Of a DNA stretch of 64,000 bases, positions 1-10,196 are shown in pieces. The stretch spans positions 1 through 64,000 of the forward strand of contig CALMYB010000026.1 in the NCBI GenBank assembly GCA_937873515.1, in the 5' to 3' direction. The translations under genes and the position numbers were made by a program. The stretch comes from an uncultured Acidobacteriota bacterium (GTDB lineage: Bacteria; Acidobacteriota; Blastocatellia; Pyrinomonadales; Pyrinomonadaceae). The notes beneath the pieces are model-generated. The model ran no database searches, was not told where the DNA came from, and saw nothing but the letters and a program-made list of their open reading frames with translations. Every line of letters begins with the position of its first letter. The first letter of the stretch is position 1.

Positions 1-2192
1 GTCCCGTTCGATGGCCGATAGATCGCGACATCGGTCTTGCCGTCGCCCGTGTAGTCCGCGGGAACCATCTTGTCGCCAGCGGCACCGAACTGATACGCCG
101 TGAACCCGGCAGTCGATCTCTGCAGATACCACACATTATTCGACGGCCGATACACGCTCACATCCGTCTTCCCATCACCGTCAAAATCGAAAGGCGTCGC
201 ATGCGGCGTCGCTGAATCCGACGAAAATATTTTGAAACTAAAGAGCCTGCTCACTGAAAAGCCGTTAGCAGCACCTGCATCCACGACATACCAACGCCCG
301 TAGAGCGTCTGTCCGACCAAGTTCGGATTGTTTGGTATGGGGAAAACTGTCGAGCCGAATCCACCGCCTGCACCGCTTCCGTTCAACGCGATATTTCGGT
401 GGATGAACGAACCGCTCCCCGGTATCGAACTGCCTACTCCTGGATCAACGGAATCGATAACAAGGTAGGCTTGCGAGCCGCCGGCTGCCCTGGAAACCCC
501 TACTGTAAAACGCTGATTGCCGATAAGGCCGGGCGAATTCACGGCAACTTCGGGAACGATACCTCCGGTTCCGGGCCGTCCGCTCCCCGTTATCTGCGGA
601 AAGCGATCCGATTCCGTAAACAACTGTGGACGATCGAACGGCGGAAGTTCATTCCGTACACGATCATCGGTTAGCGGTCGCTTGAGGAAAGCCGCGAGGT
701 TCGCCTTTTGCTCGTTCGTAAGGTTGAGCGGATGTATCTGTTCATGATCGACGTTAGGCGCATCAAAATCACCGCCGCGATTATAAAAGTCGATCACGTC
801 CTCAATGGACCGTAGTCGACCCGTGTGCATATACGGAAAGCGCAGCTCGACATTTCGCAAGCCCGGAGTTTTGAATGCACTTCGGTCGAACTCGTCTCCG
901 GTTACCGCAAACCTTCCAGGATCCTCAGACTGCGGCCTGACACCGATATTGTGGAATGCCTGGTCGGAGAGCAGCGAGCTTAGGTGACACGACGCGCAGT
1001 TATTTGTCTCGAAAACCTGTTGGCCTTGAGCCTCATTGGGTGTCAAAGGCTGTATTCCGGCGACTGCCTTATCCAATGGCGTTTGGTCTGAGAAAAGCGT
1101 CCGTTCGTGCGTCGCGATCGCCATTGCGATCTTCGAGGGTGTTACGTCCGGCGACCCAAACGCTTCCAGGAAAAGCTGCGGATAGGTACGGTCGCCAATC
1201 CATGTTTTCAGGCCGGTCGGAACATCGCTGGCAAGCGCAAGCGGTTTTGATATCTGGATGCGCGCCGCCACCTGCGTCCAGTCGCGTCCCAGGTGCCCCA
1301 TTTCGGCGGTCGAGACCGGTGGTCCAACGGATTGACTCTCGAGCGATGCTATAAGAGGAATGACGACCTCATTCGTGATAGGATCTCGAAATTCGTTGCT
1401 TGCTCGTCCGTCCCAAAAGATCCCTTGCGGAGAGTAAGCCGCATTCAAATAGGACGGTGATTTGCGATTTGTCACCTGCTCCCGAAATCCGAAGATCGCA
1501 TTGAAGGAATAAGTTCCGTCCTGAGCGTTCTCGATAACTCCGCGTGAGCCGAAGATATCATCGACCGTTCCGAACGTATTATCCGGCCCCGGATTCCGAG
1601 ATCGCGGATCATCAACATCGGTTCTTGGGTCAGAGCCGCCCATCGCCGGACGATGGCAAGTTCCGCAGGCAACTGTCTGCGTTGACGAGAGCTGCTCGTC
1701 CCAAAAGAGTGTCTTGCCTAGATAGGCTTTTGCAGCCGTTACCGGATTCTGTGCGGATTCGAGAGGCGGATCAAGCGGTGGAAAGGTGCTGCCCGGGAAA
1801 TTGCCGTTCGCACGCGTGCCCTGATCGGGAGCACCAAAGAGGCTTTGTCCGGCGCTATTCTCTGCACGAACCCAATAGAAATAGGTTTGTCCAACGGCCG
1901 AGGTAGTATCAAAAAAGAAATTCGCCTGGGTCGTCCCGACATCAGTTGCGGCCGAAGGGTTGTTGACCGAATTGCGATAAATGCGGTAAAGAGTTGCGCC
2001 CCTGATCGCATCCCAACGCAAGCCGACCTTGTTAATATACCAATTATCACTTGCATTGACTCCAGTCGGTGCGGCAGGAACCTCGCCGACGAACCCCTTT
2101 GCTCTAGCGCCCGTATGATCAGGGGCCACTAAATATGCGGCAAGCCCAAACACAACAAACAACATTATCGAAAAGACCTTAAGACGCGTCAT
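1..2192 (-). CDS. Secreted di-haem cytochrome c peroxidase-like protein with FN3 and FG-GAP modules (partial, 3' end outside window)
   Basis: The frame is open from an ATG at 2192 to the window edge (about 730 codons). An N-terminal signal/anchor segment is followed by an FN3-like domain (about residues 40-125). A MauG/CcpA-type di-haem region follows, with two CXXCH motifs: CGTCH at residues 176-180 and CASCH at 399-403. After about residue 640 an FG-GAP/VCBS-type repeat begins, with DFDGDGKTD and DYTGDGKTD calcium-loop motifs. Family members reduce peroxides or oxidise protein side chains in the periplasm; the substrate here is unknown. GGAG lies about 9 bases before the start. The fused repeats suggest surface attachment or a secreted enzyme. 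The C-terminus cannot be seen. Confidence 0.85.
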   Translation of the reverse strand, partial: MTRLKVFSIMLFVVFGLAAYLVAPDHTGARAKGFVGEVPAAPTGVNASDNWYINKVGLRWDAIRGATLYRIYRNSVNNPSAATDVGTTQANFFFDTTSAVGQTYFYWVRAENSAGQSLFGAPDQGTRANGNFPGSTFPPLDPPLESAQNPVTAAKAYLGKTLFWDEQLSSTQTVACGTCHRPAMGGSDPRTDVDDPRSRNPGPDNTFGTVDDIFGSRGVIENAQDGTYSFNAIFGFREQVTNRKSPSYLNAAYSPQGIFWDGRASNEFRDPITNEVVIPLIASLESQSVGPPVSTAEMGHLGRDWTQVAARIQISKPLALASDVPTGLKTWIGDRTYPQLFLEAFGSPDVTPSKIAMAIATHERTLFSDQTPLDKAVAGIQPLTPNEAQGQQVFETNNCASCHLSSLLSDQAFHNIGVRPQSEDPGRFAVTGDEFDRSAFKTPGLRNVELRFPYMHTGRLRSIEDVIDFYNRGGDFDAPNVDHEQIHPLNLTNEQKANLAAFLKRPLTDDRVRNELPPFDRPQLFTESDRFPQITGSGRPGTGGIVPEVAVNSPGLIGNQRFTVGVSRAAGGSQAYLVIDSVDPGVGSSIPGSGSFIHRNIALNGSGAGGGFGSTVFPIPNNPNLVGQTLYGRWYVVDAGAANGFSVSRLFSFKIFSSDSATPHATPFDFDGDGKTDVSVYRPSNNVWYLQRSTAGFTAYQFGAAGDKMVPADYTGDGKTDVAIYRPSNG

Positions 2193-2393
2193 CCGCAGCA
2201 ACTCCAGACATTTGGTATGTATTATTAACTCTGTTTTTGAGAACCTTTGTGGACTCCCCGAAATACTATCGTAATTCTACCTCTCTAACAATTCTGAAAT
2301 CTCGATATTTTCGCCTCTCCGTTCGGCCTCAGCAAGGTAGCGGACGAACGCGGGCATTCTCTTACTGGCGAAGGTTACGCTACAATTTCTGGG

Positions 2394-4034
2394 ATGAGAG
2401 TTCGCTTACTTCTTTTCTTTACCTTTTCGATCTCACTTTGGCTAACGGCATTCTCTAGCAGCGTCCACGTTGTCAATGCCGACGGCTTCATTGAACCAAC
2501 GACAACGCCGACACCGCCGAGGCCGCGTGTGGTCGTTACCACGCCGACGCCGATCCCATCAGCAACGGTAAATGCGTCACCAACTCCGACGCCTGCGAAA
2601 CAGGTGCAGACGCTCGCATCTCTGCAGACGAAGATCCGCGGGCGAATGCTCTCGGCGAATGTCGCTCGCGGGCGCCTCGGGATCAAAATATTGTCGCTGA
2701 ATTCCGGCAAGGTGATCTTCGAGAACGATCCGGAAAAATACTTCACGCCGGCGTCGAACATGAAGAATTTCACGGTTGCGGCCGCACTCGAACGCCTCGG
2801 TCCGAATTTTCGTTTCGAGACGAAGGCATTTGCGAGCGCGTTGCCCGACAGTACGGGCACGATCAACGGCGACCTGCGTATCTTCGGCGGCGGTGACGTG
2901 TCGGTATCGACGGCATTCTATTACGGCGATTATTACAAAGGAGTTGACGCGCTCGTCGATGAACTCGTGAAGGCCGGCGTAAAGAAGATCAACGGCGGTC
3001 TCGTCGGCGATCTGAGCTACTTCTCCGGCGGCGAAATTCCAGAGACGTGGGAATGGGACGATCTCCAGTGGTATTACGGTGCCGGCATCTCCGCCTTGCC
3101 GATCAATGACAATGCCGTCGATGTTCGCATATCGCCCGCGAAACCAGGCCAGCCGTGTGATGTACGTATCTTGCCGCGAGCGAGTGTTTTTACGGTCAAC
3201 AACACTTGCACCACCGGTGGAAGTTCTTCCTCACTGACGGTAACAAAACGCCTTAATCGCAATATTCTCGACATTGGCGGCCAGATGCCTTCCGGCATGA
3301 CTCCGTGGAACGGCTCGGTCGCTGTGACACAGCCGGCTGATCTCTTTCTCGCTCTCTTAAAGGAACGCCTCATCGCGAGAGGCATTTCCGTTAGCGGTGA
3401 CGTACGTTTACTTCCGCCTGCGGTCACAACGCCGCCGACACAGACGCTCATTGCAACGCTCCAGTCGCCGCCGTTCGGGGTTGTCGCTGCAAAGACGATG
3501 AAGCCGAGCCAGAATATGTACACAGAAACGATCCTTTGGACGCTAGGCGAAGAGAAGCGGCGAAAGGATGGGGCAACGGTATCCGGCAGCAGCAGTGCGG
3601 TCGGCCTCGCTGTTGTCAAAGATTTCCTGACAAAGGATGTCGGCATCCCGAAAGATAGCGTAGTTCAGCACGACGGAAGCGGTATGTCCCGGCACGATCT
3701 CGTAACCCCTTCGGCGGTTGCCGCTCTTTACGTCTATATGGCGAAAACAAGCAAGAATGCACAGGTATGGCGCGACAGCCTCGCGGTCGGCGGAGTTGAC
3801 GGGACACTCAAACGAAGGTTTGCGGGAACTCTAGTTTCAGGAAATTTTCGCGGCAAGACCGGCACACTCGATCAGGTTTCGGCTCTTTCCGGATATGTAC
3901 GAACCGCAGGCGGCGAAGAACTCGTCCTCTCGATACTCGTCAATAATGTTCCATCGCCCAGCGAAAGGATCTCGCTGATCGACGACATTGTTGTCGCTCT
4001 CGCGAACTTCGACGGCAAGGTCGATGACCAATAG
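2394..4034 (+). CDS. dacB: D-alanyl-D-alanine carboxypeptidase/endopeptidase, PBP4 type (peptidase S13)
   Basis: A 546-residue periplasmic serine peptidase that trims or cleaves peptidoglycan peptides. A signal peptide (about residues 1-29) is followed by a Thr/Pro-rich linker (35-68). The penicillin-binding fold shows SNMK at 121-124 (nucleophile Ser121, Lys124), SQN at 372-374 where most S13 enzymes have SDN or SNN, and KTG at 488-490. The long insertion between the first two motifs is typical of S13. It stands alone, divergent from the peroxidase-like gene, and ends at a hairpin shared with the convergent RRM gene. Confidence 0.93.
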   Translation: MRVRLLLFFTFSISLWLTAFSSSVHVVNADGFIEPTTTPTPPRPRVVVTTPTPIPSATVNASPTPTPAKQVQTLASLQTKIRGRMLSANVARGRLGIKILSLNSGKVIFENDPEKYFTPASNMKNFTVAAALERLGPNFRFETKAFASALPDSTGTINGDLRIFGGGDVSVSTAFYYGDYYKGVDALVDELVKAGVKKINGGLVGDLSYFSGGEIPETWEWDDLQWYYGAGISALPINDNAVDVRISPAKPGQPCDVRILPRASVFTVNNTCTTGGSSSSLTVTKRLNRNILDIGGQMPSGMTPWNGSVAVTQPADLFLALLKERLIARGISVSGDVRLLPPAVTTPPTQTLIATLQSPPFGVVAAKTMKPSQNMYTETILWTLGEEKRRKDGATVSGSSSAVGLAVVKDFLTKDVGIPKDSVVQHDGSGMSRHDLVTPSAVAALYVYMAKTSKNAQVWRDSLAVGGVDGTLKRRFAGTLVSGNFRGKTGTLDQVSALSGYVRTAGGEELVLSILVNNVPSPSERISLIDDIVVALANFDGKVDDQ

Positions 4035-4035
4035 A

Positions 4036-4078
4036 AAAACGGATCGAGAGGCTATTTCGTTAGCTTCCGATCCGTTTT
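4036..4078. terminator. Bidirectional rho-independent terminator between dacB and the RRM gene
   Basis: A perfect 11-bp inverted repeat, AAAACGGATCG (4036-4046) and CGATCCGTTTT (4068-4078), encloses a 21-base loop. It lies two bases after the dacB stop and 30 bases from the end of the convergent RRM gene. T-runs occur on both strands at the stem ends, so it could serve both genes. Confidence 0.75.
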
Positions 4079-4107
4079 GAAAAAACCACTGCCTCAGCAG
4101 CCGTTCC

Positions 4108-4440
4108 CTACCAGCGGTTGCCGCGATCTCCGCGGTCCCGGCCCCTGCTGCCGCCCCCGCCGTAACCACCGCCGCCACCGCGTGGACGGTCTTCCCGCGG
4201 GCGTGCTTCGTTGACAACCATATTCCGGCCGTCATATTCCTGCCCATTGAATTGAGCGATGGCAGCGGTCGCAGCATCATCCGACGCCATTTCAACGAAT
4301 CCAAAACCGCGTGAACGTCCGGTTTCGCGGTCAAAAACGACGTTCGCAGACTCAACTGCACCGGCCGCCGCAAAATATTCTTGTAGATCCTCGTTTGTCA
4401 CGCGAAATGACAAGTTGCCTACGTAAAGTTTAGTTCCCAT
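4108..4440 (-). CDS. RNA-binding protein with one RRM domain and a glycine/arginine-rich tail
   Basis: This 110-residue protein is an RNA-recognition-motif domain with RNP2 (LYVGNL, residues 5-10) and RNP1 (RGFGFVEM, 44-51). A short tail rich in Gly, Arg and Asp follows (about 83-110). Such small RRM proteins are common in cyanobacteria and several other phyla, where some are cold-induced and bind single-stranded RNA. GGAAAG lies about 8 bases before the ATG. The gene is monocistronic; the 293-base upstream region is large enough for a long leader, but I recognise no known thermosensor in it. Confidence 0.92.
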   Translation of the reverse strand: MGTKLYVGNLSFRVTNEDLQEYFAAAGAVESANVVFDRETGRSRGFGFVEMASDDAATAAIAQFNGQEYDGRNMVVNEARPREDRPRGGGGGYGGGGSRGRDRGDRGNRW

Positions 4441-4733
4441 GTGTTAGCTTTCCGAATTATTTAGAGGTAAGTTGAAGCAAATGCGGCAGGCAGGCTGCCA
4501 AAAGAAAGAGCGAAATGCTGTTCTGTCGGACTTAGTCCCTGTGCGGTGCGAAATATCCTGCACAAAAAGATCGGTTGCTTCAAAACGAATACAATTAACT
4601 AACTCTCAAAACCGAACCGAAAAAGCACCGCGCTTTCCTGGCGGGACGGACGTATCAACGCGATATCAAGCGAGAGCAAACAAAGGAAGTATGCCCTTTT
4701 TCGCGAATTTTGGCAAGCATGTTTTTCTTTTGG

Positions 4734-6143
4734 TTAAACACCTCGTAACACGTCCAGCAATCTTGAGTGAATACCGCCAAAAGCCCCGTTCGACATAATT
4801 GCAACGACGTCATTGTCCCTAAGGTCAGGCACTAAATGCTCGATGATAGAATCGGCGTCCGGAAAACTTTCGGCCCGTTTCCCGCGTAAATTCAGGTCAT
4901 CGACGAGTTCGTTGACGTCCAGAACTTTGCCGAGTTCGCTCGCTTTCGCGGTATTGTAAACGCCCGCGATGATCACGCGGTCCGCGTAACCAAAAGCTTT
5001 CGAATAGGGTTCTTGGAATGTCGCAAGCCGCGACGACCACGTTCGAGGTTCAAAGACGGCGATAAGGCGGTTTGACGGATATTTCATCCGAAGCGCTTTC
5101 AGGGTCTCTTCTACGGCCGTCGGGTGATGCGCAAAATCATCGATGACAGTTACGCCGCGTTCGATGCCGCGGACCTCCATTCGCCTTTTGACCGAGAGAA
5201 ATGTATCGAAACCTTTTTGGATCTGCTCGTTCGAGATGCCCCACGCATTGGCAGCGATGATCACCGCGAGGCAGTTCCGCACGTTGAATTCGCCGAGCAG
5301 CGATGTCTCGAATTCGCCGAACGCATTGCCCTCGCGAAAGACGGTGAAACGCGTCTTGTCGCCCGAAAAATCAATGTAGCGCGCCTGCCATTTCGCCCCG
5401 TCCGAGAGGCCGAAAGTTTCGACCTGCGTAAAAAGCTTGCCCTCCATCTCGGCAAGCACCTCGCCAACGATCGGCGAATCGATGCCGGCGATCAGACGAC
5501 CGTTTCCCGGCACGAGGTTCATCAAGCGTGAGAATTCCCATTTGATGTCGTCGATGTCGTCGTAAATATCCGCGTGGTCGAACTCGATGTTGTTGACGAT
5601 GGCGATCTCGGGGAGGTAATGCATGAACTTCGGCTTTTTGTCGAAGTATGCGGTGTCGTATTCGTCGCCCTCTATGACGAAAAAGTCCGAGTCCGTAACA
5701 CGAAAGCTCGCGTCGAAATTCTGCACGATGCCGCCAACGAGAAAACTCGGGTTCAAGCCGCCGCACTCGCAGATCCAGGCAGCAAGGCTCGTCGTCGTGG
5801 TCTTCCCGTGGGTGCCTGCGACAACGAGCGAGCGTCGGCCGCGAATGAATTCGTCCTGCACGACCTGTGCTTGCGATGTATATCTCAGTCGCTGATCGAG
5901 AACGGCCTCGAGTTCCGGATTCCCGCGGGAGATCGCATTGCCGACGATCGTAACGTCGGCGTTCACTTCCGTGTTCTCAGCACGATAGCCACGAATCAGC
6001 TCGATGCCGAGGGCCTCAAGCTGCGTTGACATCGGCGGATAGACATTCTGATCCGACCCCGTAACCTTATGCCCGCGTGCGAGCAGCATACCCGCAAGCG
6101 ACGCCATCGCCGTTCCGCAAATTCCGATAAGATGATAGTGCAT
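4734..6143 (-). CDS. mpl: UDP-N-acetylmuramate:L-alanyl-gamma-D-glutamyl-meso-diaminopimelate ligase
   Basis: A cytoplasmic murein-recycling ligase that joins recycled tripeptide to UDP-MurNAc. The N-terminal segment (ICGTAM, SDQNVYPPMST at 30-40) is characteristic of Mpl rather than MurC. The Mur-ligase P-loop GTHGKTTTT is at 110-118, EFDHADIYDD follows in the central domain, and DDFAHHPTA lies in the C-terminal domain. Its 469 residues match the family length. The start codon abuts the stop of the upstream S46 peptidase gene with no gap, so the two are probably co-transcribed and translationally coupled. It implies meso-DAP peptidoglycan. Confidence 0.95.
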   Translation of the reverse strand: MHYHLIGICGTAMASLAGMLLARGHKVTGSDQNVYPPMSTQLEALGIELIRGYRAENTEVNADVTIVGNAISRGNPELEAVLDQRLRYTSQAQVVQDEFIRGRRSLVVAGTHGKTTTTSLAAWICECGGLNPSFLVGGIVQNFDASFRVTDSDFFVIEGDEYDTAYFDKKPKFMHYLPEIAIVNNIEFDHADIYDDIDDIKWEFSRLMNLVPGNGRLIAGIDSPIVGEVLAEMEGKLFTQVETFGLSDGAKWQARYIDFSGDKTRFTVFREGNAFGEFETSLLGEFNVRNCLAVIIAANAWGISNEQIQKGFDTFLSVKRRMEVRGIERGVTVIDDFAHHPTAVEETLKALRMKYPSNRLIAVFEPRTWSSRLATFQEPYSKAFGYADRVIIAGVYNTAKASELGKVLDVNELVDDLNLRGKRAESFPDADSIIEHLVPDLRDNDVVAIMSNGAFGGIHSRLLDVLRGV

Positions 6144-8192
6144 CTACTTCGCGGTCAGCTCGGCGACGAGTTCCTTCGTTTCGTAGATGTGCCTCAAGGC
6201 TTCGAGAATGCCCTGCGAGTGTACGCCGACGGCGCGGCCGCCTTCGTTCTCTTCAACGTACCAATATTTATTCGAGAGCTTTTGGATGTTGCTGTCGAAA
6301 TTAATGCCGCAGAACTCGGCCTTGGCGTTGATGACCGGCGAACCGGAATTACCGCCTATCGTGTCCGCTGTGTAAACGAAATTCAGCGCCGCCGACATAT
6401 CGAATTTGCCCACTTTATCCTTGTAACGCTGCGGCAGATCGAATGGCGGCATTCCGCGAAAACTCAGTGCCCGGTCATAGAGGCCGAAGAACGTCGTGTG
6501 GTCGGGCACCAGCGTTGTGTCCTCTTCGTAGCCTTTTACGCGGCCGTAACTTAAGCGAAGATTGAAGTTAGCGTCCGGCGGAATCGATTTGCCATAGACG
6601 GCGAATCGGGCCTTCGAGATACGCTCGCCTGCGCTTGTCTCAACGGAGGCGATGTTCGCCTCGTTCCATGCTCGGAGTTCTCGAATAACGGGTTCGATTC
6701 TGCGGGCAAGCGTTACCATCGGATCGGTCGAAGCTGCAACTGCGGCCTTTCCGCCATCGAGCAGAGCCTTTCGAGCGGCCGGATCGGTCAGCTTTGTCTC
6801 GCGCACCGCACGCCCGACAACCTCGGAAACTTCCGCATCACCGATCGCGGCTTTGATGAACGGATCATTCACGCCAAGCGTCCCTTTTGCTTTGGTCAAC
6901 CACGCGACGAGCATCGCCTCTTCCATTGCCGGATATATCGGGGCTTTCGACAGCAGGCTGAATTTGAGCGAATCGAGACGGTTGTCGCGATATTCGTCAT
7001 AACGCTCGTCGTTGGGTTTTGCCGTCTCTTCGGTAAAGCGGACGATCTGCGAAGCTATCGAGCCGAGACGGGCGACCGAGATAGTCGAGAACGCGAGACG
7101 CGGCGCTTTTTCAGGCAGATGCTCGTACGCTTTCTCAAGGTCGGTCCACGCCGGCGCGTAGAGCTTATTCAGGTCGGCCTTCGCTTCCAGCTTGTCTCGA
7201 AGCTCTTTCTCCTCGGCGACCTTCGTTCCGAACTGACGCGGATTCAGCAAGCCTTCCTCCTGGCCCGCAAGACGCTTTAGCGAGTTGCGAAGCGAGCGTA
7301 TGCCCGAATGCGCCTGTCTGAGCTGTTCATCGCCTTTCTTGGCGTAGCTTTCAAGAGCGGAGAGGCGGGTATTCCACGTCGTCTCAAGCAGCGGATTGCC
7401 GACATCCCGTTGATACGCGAGCTGAGCAACCGTCGAAAGACGTGCGGTCGAACCGGGATTGCCGGGCACGACGATGAATTCGCCGTCGGCGGCACCGGTC
7501 TCGGAGAATTTGAAGTAATTCGGCGTCGCTGCAGGCTTGCCGTTCTCGTAGGCTCTCAGAAAAGTGATGTCGAGGTCGTATCGCGGATACGTAAAATTAT
7601 CGAGATCGCCCCCAAAGAACGAGATCTGCTCTTCCGGCGCAAAAACGATGCGAAGGTCTGTGTACTTCTTAAAGCGATAGAGCCAGTATTCGCCGCCGCT
7701 ATAGAAAGAGATGACCTCGCATTTCAATTGCGTTTTCGCGGTGCAGTCTTTCTCGATGTCGGCCATCACAGCCTTTTTCTGTTCGCTCGATTCGGCGCCC
7801 TGCACCTTCGCCGTTACATCCTCGAAGGACTCAAGTACGTTCGCCTCAAGGTCGGTGGCCTTGACCTCGTCGGCAAGCGTCGGAGCGTAGAATCCGTCTT
7901 TGACGTAGTTCCTTTCCTTGGTGGACATCTTGGAGAGTTGGCCGCTCGCGACGTGCTGATTCGTGATGATCAACCCGTTCGGCGAAACGAAACTTGCCGA
8001 CCCGCCGTCATTCAAACGCACGCTCGCGAGCCTGACCCTATCGAGCCAGCCTGCCGGCGGCACAAAGTTGTATCGCTCCTTCCACTGCTTGAGCGGCGGA
8101 TTGTCGAAGGTCCACATTCCCTCGTCCGCAAGCAAAGCCGGCGGCAAGATGAGGAGACTAACGATAAAAAGAAGTGTCAGAACGTGTTTCAT
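6144..8192 (-). CDS. S46 family dipeptidyl-peptidase (DPP7/DPP11-like), secreted
   Basis: This 682-residue periplasmic serine exopeptidase releases dipeptides from peptide N-termini. A signal peptide (1-22) precedes the chymotrypsin-like and helical domains. The triad can be read as His80 (TNQHVA), Asp208 (in YPRYDLD) and Ser616 (GGNSGSP). The S1-specificity residue, 18 after the nucleophile in DPP7 (Gly) and DPP11 (Arg), is Ser634 by simple counting, so specificity is uncertain. GAGGAAAG lies just before the ATG. It probably supplies peptides for nutrition, and is co-transcribed with mpl. Confidence 0.93.
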   Translation of the reverse strand: MKHVLTLLFIVSLLILPPALLADEGMWTFDNPPLKQWKERYNFVPPAGWLDRVRLASVRLNDGGSASFVSPNGLIITNQHVASGQLSKMSTKERNYVKDGFYAPTLADEVKATDLEANVLESFEDVTAKVQGAESSEQKKAVMADIEKDCTAKTQLKCEVISFYSGGEYWLYRFKKYTDLRIVFAPEEQISFFGGDLDNFTYPRYDLDITFLRAYENGKPAATPNYFKFSETGAADGEFIVVPGNPGSTARLSTVAQLAYQRDVGNPLLETTWNTRLSALESYAKKGDEQLRQAHSGIRSLRNSLKRLAGQEEGLLNPRQFGTKVAEEKELRDKLEAKADLNKLYAPAWTDLEKAYEHLPEKAPRLAFSTISVARLGSIASQIVRFTEETAKPNDERYDEYRDNRLDSLKFSLLSKAPIYPAMEEAMLVAWLTKAKGTLGVNDPFIKAAIGDAEVSEVVGRAVRETKLTDPAARKALLDGGKAAVAASTDPMVTLARRIEPVIRELRAWNEANIASVETSAGERISKARFAVYGKSIPPDANFNLRLSYGRVKGYEEDTTLVPDHTTFFGLYDRALSFRGMPPFDLPQRYKDKVGKFDMSAALNFVYTADTIGGNSGSPVINAKAEFCGINFDSNIQKLSNKYWYVEENEGGRAVGVHSQGILEALRHIYETKELVAELTAK

Positions 8193-8207
8193 ACTTTCCT
8201 CGAAAAA

Positions 8208-9368
8208 TCAGACAAGGACGGCGCGCAATTTCTCCATCGCTCCTGCAAGAATATCGTCCTCGCGGGCGATACAAATACGGACGTGTGCGTCCCAGCGATC
8301 CGTGTCGGCGAAGGCCGAACCGGGCGTCATCCCGACACCCGCGTCGCGCATCAGCATATCGTTGAACGCGATCGCATCCGAGTTGCCCTCAGGAATACGT
8401 GCCCAAAGGTAGAATGCCGAACCTGAGTCATAGATCGTAAAGCCAAGCTCCTCGAGCACGGTTCCGACCGCGAGGCGTTTCGCGTCGAACTTATCCCGAA
8501 GCCTCGGATAGTAAGCTGGATCCTCCATCAGGACCCCGCCGAGAGCTGCCTGCAGCGGTGTCGCGGGACAAACATAGATGACATTCGCTGCCGCATTCAC
8601 GGGAGCAAGCAGTTCGCCTTTGCCGAACGCGTAGCCGAGACGCCATCCCGAGATATTCCAGGATTTCGAAAAAGAATTTACCGTGATCGTCCGCTCGAAC
8701 ATCTCGGGCAGGCTCGCGATCGAGACGTGCGGATCCTCACCCGTTACGTAATGCTCATAGACCTCATCCGAAATAACGAGCAGGTCGAGTTCTTTTGCGA
8801 CATCAGCGATGTCCTCGAGTTCGCTCGCCGTCATCACCTTGCCGCTCGGATTTGCCGGCGTGCAGACGATGATCGCACGGAGCGGAAACTCTTTGCGGTC
8901 TTTTAAGGCCTTGCAGTGAGCGAGCAATTCCGCCTTTTCGAACTTCAAGTTCTCATCGAGTTCAAAAGTTTCCGTCTTCGCCCCAAAATCTTCGAGGATG
9001 CGGCGGTGATACGGATAATACGGCTCAAAGACCAACGCGGACCTGTCGCGAAGATAACTCTGCGCGATCCCGATCAATGCTCCGGTACCGCCATTCGTAA
9101 CCATCAGTTCGAACGGCTTTGCATCGGCGCTGACATCGACATTGTTGTATTTCTTTATCTTCGCCTCGACCGCGGCGCGCAGATTCGCGTCGCCTTCGCT
9201 CGGTCCGTAATGATTCTGGCTCGCTGCGATGATCTCGGCAGCTTCTTTTGCGAGTCTTGGGTCGATCGGTAGTTCGGACTGACCTTGAACAAGATTGCCG
9301 CTCTTCGGGACAAGGCGCGTGATCGCGCGGATATCGGGTCTTATCTTTGTCATCTTTGGCTGGGTCAT
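8208..9368 (-). CDS. Pyridoxal-phosphate aminotransferase, aspartate aminotransferase-like (fold type I)
   Basis: A class I/II aminotransferase of 386 residues from the chosen ATG. The PLP lysine lies in SFSKSWN (about residue 235). TPANPSGKV and SDEVYEHY are the usual cofactor-contact segments, and the C-terminal VRICIARE carries the carboxylate-binding Arg. An in-frame ATG at 9419 would add 17 unusual residues, and one at 9353 would remove five; none has a clear ribosome binding site. It precedes the S46 gene by 15 bases and may start that operon. The exact amino-acid substrate cannot be told from sequence. Confidence 0.9.
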   Translation of the reverse strand: MTQPKMTKIRPDIRAITRLVPKSGNLVQGQSELPIDPRLAKEAAEIIAASQNHYGPSEGDANLRAAVEAKIKKYNNVDVSADAKPFELMVTNGGTGALIGIAQSYLRDRSALVFEPYYPYHRRILEDFGAKTETFELDENLKFEKAELLAHCKALKDRKEFPLRAIIVCTPANPSGKVMTASELEDIADVAKELDLLVISDEVYEHYVTGEDPHVSIASLPEMFERTITVNSFSKSWNISGWRLGYAFGKGELLAPVNAAANVIYVCPATPLQAALGGVLMEDPAYYPRLRDKFDAKRLAVGTVLEELGFTIYDSGSAFYLWARIPEGNSDAIAFNDMLMRDAGVGMTPGSAFADTDRWDAHVRICIAREDDILAGAMEKLRAVLV

Positions 9369-9531
9369 AAAGCTATAAAATATCAGTTTTCGTGCCGAAA
9401 TTGAATCTCTCACGGCCAACGCCGTCCACGAGCGGGAATTGCCGCAGTGTACGCTATCTGTGCGAAGATTTGCTTACCCGCGAGATCCTCTACTACGATG
9501 ACATGCCCGCCAAACGGCTGAGCTGAGTTCT

Positions 9532-10125
9532 CTACTTCCGGCTGACGAACGCATTCCCGGCGATCCAGAACCGCAGGGGAAGATCGGCGTCCTCGCCCGC
9601 ATAGTCAATCCCGATTCGCTTGCCGGAAGCAATTTCCTTCGATGGAACAGTTCGATATTCTTCAATAAAGACCGTGCTTCCGAGCAGATCCTCGCCATTT
9701 AGCGAGCGGTCGATCCCCATCGCGATACAGAGTTTGCCGGGCCCGGATGTGAGGTCGGTGAGCCTTTTTGCTTTTAGACGACGCTTCTGCATAAGCTCGA
9801 CGCCATCGACGGGTTCGACACCGCGGATCAGGATCGCGTGCGGAGTGCCCGCAACACCGGTGACGCAGTTGAATTGGTTGTACATCCCGTAAACGAAGAA
9901 AACATAGGCGAAACCGGGTTCGCCATACATAACTTCATTACGCTTTGTCCGGCGGCCTCCAAAGCTGTGAGCGGCGCGGTCGATCTCGCCAAGATAGGCT
10001 TCGGTTTCTACGATCATCCCTGAAACGCGGCCTTCGGGCGATGCCACCACGAGCAGTTTGCCGAGCAGTTCGCGGGCGATCTTTGCGGTGTCCTCGCGTG
10101 CGTAGAATTTTCTATCTAGAGGCAT
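9532..10125 (-). CDS. DNA-3-methyladenine glycosylase, AAG/MPG type
   Basis: A 197-residue base-excision-repair glycosylase that removes alkylated purines. Diagnostic segments are LARELLG-like helix residues, IVETEAYLG (with the catalytic Glu) at about 40-48, DRAAHSFGG, YGMYNQFNCVTG and GPGKLC. The ATG at 10125 gives the usual N-terminus (MPLDRKFY); the TTG two codons upstream adds nothing. It stands alone, divergent from the DsbA-like gene with 71 bases between their starts. Confidence 0.94.
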   Translation of the reverse strand: MPLDRKFYAREDTAKIARELLGKLLVVASPEGRVSGMIVETEAYLGEIDRAAHSFGGRRTKRNEVMYGEPGFAYVFFVYGMYNQFNCVTGVAGTPHAILIRGVEPVDGVELMQKRRLKAKRLTDLTSGPGKLCIAMGIDRSLNGEDLLGSTVFIEEYRTVPSKEIASGKRIGIDYAGEDADLPLRFWIAGNAFVSRK

Positions 10126-10196
10126 ATACAACCAAAGGCGTTCGAGTAGAGTCGAAAGGTTTGCTAAGATTCAAGCGTACTACGTTGGATATTGAA

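Noticed and set aside
7308..8426. 372-codon plus-strand frame opposite the S46 gene
   Set aside because: It is antisense to a clear S46 peptidase and overlaps the aminotransferase gene; its residues (Arg- and Asp-rich) look like a codon-bias shadow.
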